This document shows positions 51,274 through 59,600 of a DNA stretch of 64,000 nucleotides, piece after piece. Made by a program: the position numbers and the translations under genes. The notes below the pieces were generated by a model. The model was given only the letters and a program-made list of their open reading frames with translations, was not told the DNA's origin and did not search any database. Each line of letters begins with the position of its first letter. The stretch's first letter is position 1. Origin of the DNA: Alphaproteobacteria bacterium (GTDB lineage: Bacteria; Planctomycetota; Phycisphaerae; UBA1845); NCBI GenBank assembly GCA_028285105.1, contig JANQQE010000032.1, positions 62,001-126,000 on the forward strand. The letters are read 5' to 3'.

Positions 51274-53550
51274 CTAGCCGCGCCCAAAGCGCCATGCCAA
51301 CATTTGCTCAACCATCAAAAGACCCATCGCCGCTACGAGCAGCATGGGCCAGAGTTCCTTCCGACCGCTGTCGGTTTCATCCGATGCCATCGCCACGCCG
51401 TCGATGTATTCGACCTGCAATCCATCGAGCGACTGTCGTAGGTCCTGTTCGGTGGCTGGCGTGAGGTCGCTCTCGCGGGCATCGACGTTGACCGCGAACC
51501 GACGGATCACGCTGCGTCCGTCGCGGCGATTCAACTGAAAACTGTAAATGCCGGATTGGTCGGTGTGTGGCCAATTGATCGCCATGCCGCTTCTGCCATC
51601 GGTCGAAGCGACGACTTCTTCATCTTCCTGCTGCGGATAACCGGGCAGGCGAAGGGTCGCGTGCGGTTCGTAGTCGGATGGATTCAATGCAAACGTCAGC
51701 GGTTTACCGACGGTGGTCGAGCGGTTGGCATCGCCCGCCCGTGCCAGGTGCTGCGTGACTTCGAGCATGCCGATGACGTAGCTGGCATCCCGCGCCCAAT
51801 CGTTCCACTCCAGATCGCACGACGACGTGAAGAGCAGCACCCGCCCGCGGCCGAACGTACGCTCCATGATCGCCGGTGTCGCTTCGTCATCGTCGTAGCG
51901 GGCGATGATCGTTGTCGATGCGCGGGCATCCGCCTCGTCATTTTCTTCATCGGGATCGAAGACAGCCGGTTCGGTCGAATAGTACTGTTGGAATTTCACG
52001 CGATCGAGGAACGGATTGACCTGTCCCGAAAACACGCGAACGACCGGATGCATAAAGTCGCTCTGAGCCAAATGCACGCCCGACTCCTTTGCCCGAACGA
52101 TCGACTGCAGCGATGCCGGCAGAAGCCCCTTGCCGTCGCGATACAGACTCGCGTTGTAAGCCAGCGGGTCGGATACTTGATCTCCGAGGAAAATCGCAAG
52201 TCCACCGCCTGCGAAAACAAAACGATGTAGATCGTCGGCGAACGGTTCACTAACGCGGTAAAGGTTGCAAAGGATCACGAGGTGATAGTCGTCGAGCGAT
52301 GCGCTATCGAGCGCCGATTCGTCGATCACATCAATCTGATTGCCACTGAACACGTCGCCTTCCGGACGAAGAGCCGTCGTCAGCAAATGCACTTCGTCAA
52401 GGTACGAATCGGTGGACGGTTCGCCGTTGACCACCAGCACGCGAACGCCGTCGGTGGCTTCGAGGGCGAGATACCGCGCGTCGTCGATCGGTAATCGGTC
52501 CGGGTCAGCCGACACCGTAATCGATGCATCGCCCGCCCGTTGAATCACCGTCGAAATCGGAGCGGCAACTTTCCCGCCGGCAGCAATCGAATCGGTCGGA
52601 ACCGAATTCGCACCCGATGTATCGCTCGCGATTTGCAGTTCAAGCGCATCCGCATCAAGCGTGCCAAAGTTGCGCACCGTCGCTTCAAGGTCTGCCGCCA
52701 CGCCGGTCACGACCTGCCGCTGCATGGATTGCAACTCGGTGATCGCCACGTTCTGAGGCGATTCGTCGCCCACATCGACCAGCACCACCCGCACATCGCG
52801 ATCATCGTTGGCCCAGTCGGTCAATTCGCCAGCCAGCGATGCCGACGCATTCGATCCTTCGCTGGCTGGTCCGTGGGCTGTTAACCAGTCCACTTCCTGA
52901 AAATCGCTGATGACATACAGCACGCAGCTGAGGATGCCATCGTCACCATCGAGCAACTTGCGCACGCTCGACATGCAGCGCTCCACCGAATGCGACCGCT
53001 GCGTGGGTTGCAACGCTTCGATGCGCGCGAGCAATAGCTCATATTGCCGATCGTCGAGGATCGCGCCGGCGACGATCGGTTTATCGGGTTCAGTGGTGTG
53101 AATGAGGGCTACCGTATCGTGCGGCGCATGATCGCGCAATCGCTGCAACAGATTGCGGATGCTCGTTTTCATGTCGTCGAACAGCGTCCGGTCGTTCGCT
53201 TGGTAACCCATGCTGAACGAATCGTCGAGCAGGAAAATGCGCTCGGTTCGCTGTGATCCCCCAAGCAGGGCTGCAACCCCCGAAGGTTGAAAGAAAGGCC
53301 GCGAAATCATAAGACCAATCAAGAAGATCGCGAGGCACCGTAGGGCTAGCAGAATGAGTTCTTCCATCCGCACCCGCTTGCGATTCTGTTTGTCGGCATC
53401 CATCAAGAACTGCATCGCCGCCCAACGAATGCGCTGAAACCGCCGGCGGGCAAGCAGGTGAATAATGATTGGCGCACCCATCGCTGCCGCCCCGCCCCAA
53501 AAGAGAGCGGGATTGACCAGGGCGGCTAACATGTGCGACGATATATTCAT
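51274..53550 (-). CDS. BatA/aerotolerance-type membrane protein with VWA domain
   Basis: A 758-residue inner-membrane protein. The N-terminal 80 residues match the BatA (aerotolerance) region: NPALFWGGAAAMGAPIIIHL, then LARRRFQRIRWAAMQFL and a second helix (LILLALRCLAIFLIGLMISR). A VWA domain follows with MIDAS DDSFSM. The long remainder has a GATase-like Rossmann block (VRVLVVNGEPSTDSY, GGGLAIFLGDQVS), Ig-like strands and a C-terminal helix (LWPMLLVAAMGLLMVEQML). The layout parallels the downstream VWA protein, so the two are probable ancient paralogues. I chose the ATG at 53550 behind TTTTGGA; a TTG at 53577 would overlap the DUF58 stop. It is in the MoxR operon. Confidence 0.87.
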   Translation of the reverse strand: MNISSHMLAALVNPALFWGGAAAMGAPIIIHLLARRRFQRIRWAAMQFLMDADKQNRKRVRMEELILLALRCLAIFLIGLMISRPFFQPSGVAALLGGSQRTERIFLLDDSFSMGYQANDRTLFDDMKTSIRNLLQRLRDHAPHDTVALIHTTEPDKPIVAGAILDDRQYELLLARIEALQPTQRSHSVERCMSSVRKLLDGDDGILSCVLYVISDFQEVDWLTAHGPASEGSNASASLAGELTDWANDDRDVRVVLVDVGDESPQNVAITELQSMQRQVVTGVAADLEATVRNFGTLDADALELQIASDTSGANSVPTDSIAAGGKVAAPISTVIQRAGDASITVSADPDRLPIDDARYLALEATDGVRVLVVNGEPSTDSYLDEVHLLTTALRPEGDVFSGNQIDVIDESALDSASLDDYHLVILCNLYRVSEPFADDLHRFVFAGGGLAIFLGDQVSDPLAYNASLYRDGKGLLPASLQSIVRAKESGVHLAQSDFMHPVVRVFSGQVNPFLDRVKFQQYYSTEPAVFDPDEENDEADARASTTIIARYDDDEATPAIMERTFGRGRVLLFTSSCDLEWNDWARDASYVIGMLEVTQHLARAGDANRSTTVGKPLTFALNPSDYEPHATLRLPGYPQQEDEEVVASTDGRSGMAINWPHTDQSGIYSFQLNRRDGRSVIRRFAVNVDARESDLTPATEQDLRQSLDGLQVEYIDGVAMASDETDSGRKELWPMLLVAAMGLLMVEQMLAWRFGRG

Positions 53551-53569
53551 AAGCGCTTCGTCCAAAAGG

Positions 53570-54487
53570 TTACGCAAGCGATCGCGTCTGGTGCATTCGA
53601 TTCGAAAGAAACCGCGTTAACGCCACATCGAGCGGGTCAGCCGTACTGATCTGGCAGTAGTCGATGCGGCTATTCAGGCAGATGCTCTGCACGTCGTGAA
53701 TAAATGCCCGCACCCGCTCCAGATACGCCGAACGCAGCGACTGCGGATCGGTCAGAATTTCGTCGGTCGTATGTTCGAGTCCTTCAAAAAGCGTTCGATC
53801 GCTGAACGGAAACTCGAGTTCGTCCTTGTCGAGTACGTGGAATACCATCACGTCGTGATGCCCGAATCGAAAGCGCTCCAACCCGTCCTTGAGTTCGTCG
53901 ATGTCGGTGAGCAGATCGGAAATCAACACAACCATGCTGCGTTTCGGGAGTTGGTCAGCCAGGTATCGAAAGAGTACCTTGGTTTGCGTTTCTTCGGTCG
54001 GTGCAGTTTGTTCGATCATCTCGACCATGTTGCGAAGTTGTGCCAGATTCGTGCTGACGGGCAGGTTGTTGCGGATCTCGTGGTCGAATAGCACAAGTCC
54101 GGCACCGTCCTGCTGCTTGACGATCAGGTACGCAAGACTGGCAGCGATGGTCGAGGCGTACTGCCATTTGTTCATGCGGTCTTCGACGTGATGTACCGGA
54201 TACTGCATTGACCCGCTCGCATCGAGCAGCAGGTATGCCCGCAAATTCGTTTCGACTTCGTACTGCTTGATGTAGAAACGGTCGGCTTTTGCGTAGACCC
54301 GCCAGTCGAGATGGCGCAGATCGTCTCCGGGCACGTACTCGCGATGGTCTGCGAATTCGATGGAAAACCCGCGGTAGGGGCTGCGATGCAAACCGCTTAG
54401 AAAACCTTCGACGACATGTCTCGCCCGAAGTTCCAACCGCGTAATCTTGTTGAGCGTCTCAGGTTGAAAGTAGTTTGTTGTAACCAT
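53570..54487 (-). CDS. DUF58-domain protein (VWA-like, MoxR-associated)
   Basis: A 305-residue cytoplasmic protein of the DUF58 family, the standard partner encoded beside moxR. The diagnostic motif lies in HREYVPGDDLRHLDWRVYAK followed by DRFYIKQYEVE. A VWA-like fold then carries LLLDASGSM with the MIDAS residues, and MVVLISDLLTDIDELKDGL later. DUF58 proteins are thought to be client-binding adaptors for MoxR ATPases; this is family knowledge, not proven here. The ATG at 54485-54487 has AAGGG five bases upstream and lies inside the moxR 3' end, a 29-base overlap that implies coupled translation. The BatA-like gene follows 19 bp after its stop. Confidence 0.93.
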   Translation of the reverse strand: MVTTNYFQPETLNKITRLELRARHVVEGFLSGLHRSPYRGFSIEFADHREYVPGDDLRHLDWRVYAKADRFYIKQYEVETNLRAYLLLDASGSMQYPVHHVEDRMNKWQYASTIAASLAYLIVKQQDGAGLVLFDHEIRNNLPVSTNLAQLRNMVEMIEQTAPTEETQTKVLFRYLADQLPKRSMVVLISDLLTDIDELKDGLERFRFGHHDVMVFHVLDKDELEFPFSDRTLFEGLEHTTDEILTDPQSLRSAYLERVRAFIHDVQSICLNSRIDYCQISTADPLDVALTRFLSNRMHQTRSLA

Positions 54488-55526
54488 CTTCGCCCTTCAA
54501 TACGGTTTCATTGGGATCGAGCATGTTCAGCAGATCTTCGATGACGCGGTCGGTTGAGTATCCGTCGGCGCTGGCAGAGAAGCTGGTAATGATGCGGTGT
54601 CGCAGCACCGGAAGCGCGCAGCGACGGATGTCTTCAAATGAAACGTGATGGCGACCGTGAAGCGCCGCGCGGGCTTTTCCGCCAAGCACCATCGCCTGCA
54701 CCGCACGCGGGCCGGCGCCCCAGGTCAGCATTTTGCGGACGACTTCGGGCGCGTCGGGTTCGTTGGGCCGGGTCATGCGGGCGAGGTCGAGTGCGTGTCG
54801 CATCACTTCCGGCGCGATGGGGATGCGTCGCACCGCATGCTGGAAGCGGATGATCTGCTCGCCGGTAAAGACCTGCTCGACGTTGATCTCGTTGTCGATG
54901 GTTGTCGTTTCGGCGATGCGCAATTCTTCTTCGTAGGTCGGGTACTTGACGAACACCTTGAACATGAAGCGGTCCTGCTGTGCTTCGGGAAGCGGATACG
55001 TTCCTTCCTGTTCGATGGGGTTCTGCGTTGCGAGAACGAAGAAGGGCGACGGGAGCGGATGCACGTTCGATCCGACGGTGACCTGCCGTTCCTGCATCGC
55101 TTCAAGCAGTGCAGCTTGTGTTTTGGGCGGCGTTCGGTTGATCTCGTCGGCAAGGATCACGTTTGCAAACACCGGACCGGGCAGGAATCGAAACGCACGT
55201 TCTCCGGTACTCTTGTCTTCCTGCATCACTTCGGTGCCGGTGATGTCCGAAGGCATCAGGTCAGGAGTGAACTGCACGCGATGAAACGAAAGCGCCAGAC
55301 ACCGCGCCAACGTCGAAATCATTAGCGTCTTCGCCAGACCCGGCACACCTTCGAGAATCACGTGCCCATTGGCGAACATCGCGACCATGAGCTGATCGAC
55401 GACGGCATCCTGCCCAACGATGATCTTGCCCAACTCGGAACGGATGCGATTGTATCCATCGGTCAATTCGCGGATCAGTTCGGCATCACCGGGCTGCGCG
55501 GGTACATTTTGCGGCGCTTCACTCAT
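54459..55526 (-). CDS. moxR: MoxR-family AAA+ ATPase
   Basis: Cytoplasmic AAA+ ATPase of the MoxR (AAA_3) family, a chaperone-like machine that matures partner proteins or their metal sites. The 355-residue protein has Walker A GVPGLAKT (60-67), DLMPSDITGTEV, Walker B VILADEINR, the family ERQVTVGSNVHPLPSPFFVL loop, sensor 1 ATQNPIEQEGTYPLPEAQQD and a C-terminal lid with GAGPRAVQAMV. AAGGA stands seven bases before the ATG. The 58-bp gap upstream is the largest break near the operon's centre and holds a 9-bp inverted repeat. Downstream, DUF58 overlaps by 29 bases, then the BatA-like and VWA proteins follow, which is the classical MoxR cluster order. Confidence 0.96.
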   Translation of the reverse strand: MSEAPQNVPAQPGDAELIRELTDGYNRIRSELGKIIVGQDAVVDQLMVAMFANGHVILEGVPGLAKTLMISTLARCLALSFHRVQFTPDLMPSDITGTEVMQEDKSTGERAFRFLPGPVFANVILADEINRTPPKTQAALLEAMQERQVTVGSNVHPLPSPFFVLATQNPIEQEGTYPLPEAQQDRFMFKVFVKYPTYEEELRIAETTTIDNEINVEQVFTGEQIIRFQHAVRRIPIAPEVMRHALDLARMTRPNEPDAPEVVRKMLTWGAGPRAVQAMVLGGKARAALHGRHHVSFEDIRRCALPVLRHRIITSFSASADGYSTDRVIEDLLNMLDPNETVLKGEDGYNKLLST

Positions 55527-55544
55527 CGTAATTCCTTTTTAACG

Positions 55545-55583
55545 TGTTGCCTTCCATTTCAGCGTACAGCATGTAAGGCAACA
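55545..55583 (-). promoter_or_regulatory. Perfect 9-bp inverted repeat in the toroid-moxR gap
   Basis: TGTTGCCTT (55545-55553) and AAGGCAACA (55575-55583) are perfect inverted arms separated by 21 nt. In the transcript they could form a stem-loop just after the toroid stop and before the moxR ribosome site AAGGA. It is not followed by a U-run, so it is not a typical terminator. It could be an operator, a processing or stability hairpin, or an attenuating structure. Confidence 0.45.
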
Positions 55584-55584
55584 A

Positions 55585-56649
55585 CTAACGTTGCATGATC
55601 GGTATTCGGTTGTACGGCAGTTGCAAAATGATGAGCGCCAGCGCCGTGCCGTACGGCTTACCCACGCCGTCGCCCATCCACGATCCATCTTCGTTCTGCT
55701 TGCTCAGTAACTTTTCGCGAATCTTTGGAAAGTATTCGTCCCACGCCTTCGCATCGCCCGCGAGATACAATGCCTGGGCGTAATACAGGTGCGCGTAGAA
55801 ATAATGACCGATGCTTTTTTCGCCCGGACCGATCGTGCTTCGACAGTACCGCAGCGCCTTTTTCGCCATCGGGTTGTCGTAGTCGCCCGCGTTAAACCAG
55901 CAGCATATGGCAGCCGCTGTGATGGGCGGACGCGACGGTCCCGGGTTGCGGGCGCGGTAGGCGATCCCGCCGTCGGAGCGGAATGAAATCTTCAAGTAGT
56001 CCAATGCCTGATCGATCACGGTCTTGGGAACGCTGATCCCACCGTTTCGACAGGCTCGCAATCCTTGCAATTGCGTGATCGTGACCGAACCTTCATCGGT
56101 CCCGCCGTCGGGTTGGTAAATCCAACCGCCCAGATTGCTCTGTGCTTGTGCGGTCAAATCGACGGCGCGCTTCAATATATTGTGCAATCTTTGTTGTCGA
56201 TCGACGTCCTCGGTCATGCCATACACTTCACCGAGAAATAACATGCTGAAACCGTGACCGTACATGGGCCGGCTTCCATCTTCGGCCCGAAGAGCGATCA
56301 ATCCGGTATTGGTCGCGCACGACATGATGAAGTCCGTGACGCGATCAACGTTGGTGGCGTAACGTCCTTGAGTCGGCGTGCTGCCATTCATCAAAAGCGC
56401 CAACCCGCAAAGCGCCGACATGGCAACCGGATAGGTGCCATACCCCGTGCGATTACGCCACGCCCCTTCGCGTCCCTGCGTTTTGACGAGGTATTCCAGA
56501 CCGCGTTCGATCGCCGCTTCCGTCTCAGCCGTAATGTGTTTCGGGCGCGGAGCGGCTGGCGGTGTCGCAGGTTCGCCAGGGTCAGCCCCCAGACCAACGG
56601 GCCAAACGACGAGCAGCGCAACCATGATTCGAGTCGTTCGATCCATCAT
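55585..56649 (-). CDS. Exported alpha/alpha-toroid (prenyltransferase/squalene-cyclase-like repeat) protein
   Basis: A 354-residue exported protein (signal RIMVALLVVWPVGLGADP) made of alpha/alpha-barrel repeats like those of terpene cyclases and protein prenyltransferases. Repeats include AIERGLEYLVKTQGREGAWR, GGWIYQPDGGTDEGSVTITQ, ALDYLKISFRSDGGIAYRAR and KLLSKQNEDGSWMGD, with the Gly-Trp/Ser-Trp QW-like signature. The Asp-rich catalytic motif of squalene cyclase (DXDD) is not seen, so a binding or structural role is more likely. Such toroid proteins are common next to planctomycete MoxR clusters. The start ATG at 56647-56649 overlaps the TGA of the upstream beta-propeller gene (ATGA). Another ATG follows at once, and a GTG lies two codons before. 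Confidence 0.8.
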   Translation of the reverse strand: MMDRTTRIMVALLVVWPVGLGADPGEPATPPAAPRPKHITAETEAAIERGLEYLVKTQGREGAWRNRTGYGTYPVAMSALCGLALLMNGSTPTQGRYATNVDRVTDFIMSCATNTGLIALRAEDGSRPMYGHGFSMLFLGEVYGMTEDVDRQQRLHNILKRAVDLTAQAQSNLGGWIYQPDGGTDEGSVTITQLQGLRACRNGGISVPKTVIDQALDYLKISFRSDGGIAYRARNPGPSRPPITAAAICCWFNAGDYDNPMAKKALRYCRSTIGPGEKSIGHYFYAHLYYAQALYLAGDAKAWDEYFPKIREKLLSKQNEDGSWMGDGVGKPYGTALALIILQLPYNRIPIMQR

Positions 56650-59600
56650 GGCCACACCTCAGTTTCGTTGGTCGAACCCACTTCATCCGTCAGCGGAATG
56701 CTTAGCAGGCCGTGGTTCGCGCCAAGGATAAATTGCCCCGGCCAGAGTCCGAACTCGCCAGTCAATTCATTGCGCTTGGTCAATGGCATACGTGCTCGTA
56801 TCATTTCGCCAATTGTTTCACCGCTGCGTTTGTCGATCAATTCGATCGCCAACTCGCCGCGTTCCTGCAAGAACCTGTTTTCGGTATCGACTTCAACGCG
56901 CTGCAAGACAGGCATCACGTTTCTGGCAAGCGTCAGTTGTTGCCACAATGCGTGGCGGTTCAATCCGATCGCTCCCAGGTCTTCGCGTTTCCAAATCACT
57001 TGCCCCGATTCGGCATCGATGCCATACAGGTGAGATGCATCGCCTTTCGACTGCTCCGTGATTGCCATGAGAACCAACCGGTCGTCAGCCAGCACGCCTT
57101 CGGCATATCCCTTTGTATCTTTCGGAATTTCCATGTCGGTCCGGACATCCGCCGACAAGGCATCGATCAGAATGACACGGCTTCCAAAGCAGCTGATGCC
57201 AATATAACCATCGCCAGGCTTGAAGAGCCATCGAACCTCTTCCGGTGTTTCGTACCGCCAGTTCAATTCGCCCGATCGAGCGCTGTAGCAGGCGACGGTT
57301 TTGGCACCTTCTGCTCCGATCAGATGACCGTTTTCGTAGATGACCGGGATAAACGACTTTTCGTTTTCAGACTTGCGAAACTCGACAGAACTGAGCAATC
57401 GGCCTGTCTTTAAGTTGTAGGTTGTCACGTTTCGACGCTTGTTGTCGAGCGTCATGCACAATCCGTCTCGCACAAAGACACTGTCGATCTTCGCCCGGTT
57501 GAGTACGCGCTCCCATCGAATGTCGTCAATATCCATCAGCGAGGAACAGGTCAATGCACCACGCCGTCGTGCGGTCACCAGCATTCCGTCGGCGACATCG
57601 ACCAGGCGGTCGCGGATGGCGAGCCCCTGCGTCCGACCGCTGTCTTCATAGGCGATGCCCCAGAGACGCCGACCCGTGCGGATTCCGATTCCGAAAAGAC
57701 CCTCCTCCCCGTTGATCACCGCAATTTGTTTCTGGCAGGCAAGTCGCGGATGACTCGGTTCGGTGTCGTTCGTTTCTTCATCTGTTCGCACCGACCCGGG
57801 AAGGCGTAACTCGCAGCGCCAATCCAATTGACCATCGTCGCGATTGATGGCGTCAAGCCAACGTCCATTGTTTAGAAACAATAGATGGTCGACAAAAGAA
57901 GCGGACGCATCGGTTGAGTAGCTGAACATCCCGTGGCCAAGCCGGCCCTGGTTGACGCTAACCAGAGGTGTTTTCCAGCGGAATGATTCGGCATTGCTGA
58001 CGAACGCGCCATCAGTCACCAATGCTTTGTCAATCGCACCCTTCAGTCGCATCGCCTCTTCGGACACCGACACGGTTGAACCATCCGTACCAGGAATCGT
58101 GTGGCGGATGAATTCCGATTCCAAGCGAGAAACCAGTTGCAATGCGTCAAAGTGCAGTTGTTGATCGGGCTGCAGATACTGTTCCGCCAAATCCCGAATG
58201 GCGACGGCGGTCTGATGGGCCACCCGATCGACTTTGATTGCACGAAGCGCGAATTGCTCAGCGAACTCAAGCTTACCGCGCTCGCGTTCGAATCTGGCCA
58301 ATGCAACGAGGGCGGATTGCCCTGCGCCACCCACGTCGTTCATCTGAGCCAATTGTTCCAAATTCATTCGAGCCGCCGCTCGCGTCGCCGGAATTTCTAG
58401 CTCTGCGATTGATGCCTGAGCGTGTTGCTGGGTGAATTCTGCGATGTTGCGAAGTTGATTGGTGGAAAGGTCACGTTCGAAGCGCGAGAGAATATCGCCG
58501 ATGATCAGACGGACTTTGTTTCGCAGCCTGGGTTCGATCGTGACGTAACCGTCGCCCGAAGGCGTCAAGCCCAATCGCCACAGCGAGAGATACGCTTCAT
58601 CAGTATGACCAGCATCTCGCAGTCGAAAGGCAAGTGCGATCGTCGCACGCAGACTGGCTTGTCCACCTTCTGCTAGCCCGACCGCTTCCCGCAGCTTTTC
58701 AATGGCATCTTCAGTGTCCGTCTCCGGTAAAGTTGCAATGGCCAGAAGCGCTTCAAATCGGAGGTTAGTCACGTCGCTGACACGATTGGATCGCCCGCGC
58801 GATGGCGGTTTGACCTTTTCCAGGACGTTGTATGCTTTCCTGGGGAAACCGCGACGCAGTTCCATCCATGCCAGCCGGATCGCCGCATGTCGATCGGTTG
58901 GGTCTTGCTCATAAAACGCCAGCGCGCTTGGGTACGAAAGCGTCAGATCCGGGAACTTGCGCACTTCGTTTGGGTCGAAGCTGATGGTCGAATTGGCGAT
59001 ACACAGAATATTGCCCAGCGGCGGTTGATCGCCGAACGGTAGTGTCTCAAGTTTTTTTCCGGATTGTGCGGCGAATTGCGCAAGCCCGTCGACCGTTGGA
59101 ATAAAGACGCGGTCACCGCTTAGAACGCCCCGGCCTGTATAACGAAAATTCGAAGCATCCGATTCCCATTCGACCAATCCGTCCTGAAGATTGACACAAT
59201 ACAACTGCTCACCGCCCAACCACATCCGTTTTCCATCGACGCCCAGGATGTACTTTGCGGATTCGGGTTGGCCAAGTGTCCATTCGAGTTTGCCCGTGGC
59301 GCGATCCAGCGCCATCAGCATCTCCGAGTCCGGTGGGGCAACCAACAGGAGACCACCAATCAGCACCGGCGGCTCGCACTGCCAGTGTCCACCATTTCGC
59401 GGGACGTCAAAGGCAGAGTCTTGTTGGTACTGAGCCGCCCATCGCAGTGCCAGAGGTTCGATGCCGACAGAGATGACGATGCCGAAACCGGTGGCGACAA
59501 AAACATTGGAACCGTCCGACGTTGGATAGATCGCCATGTGTTGGCGTTTTTGAAGCTGCGCAGGGTCAACCGTACACAGCAGCAGGTTTTGCAACAGCTT

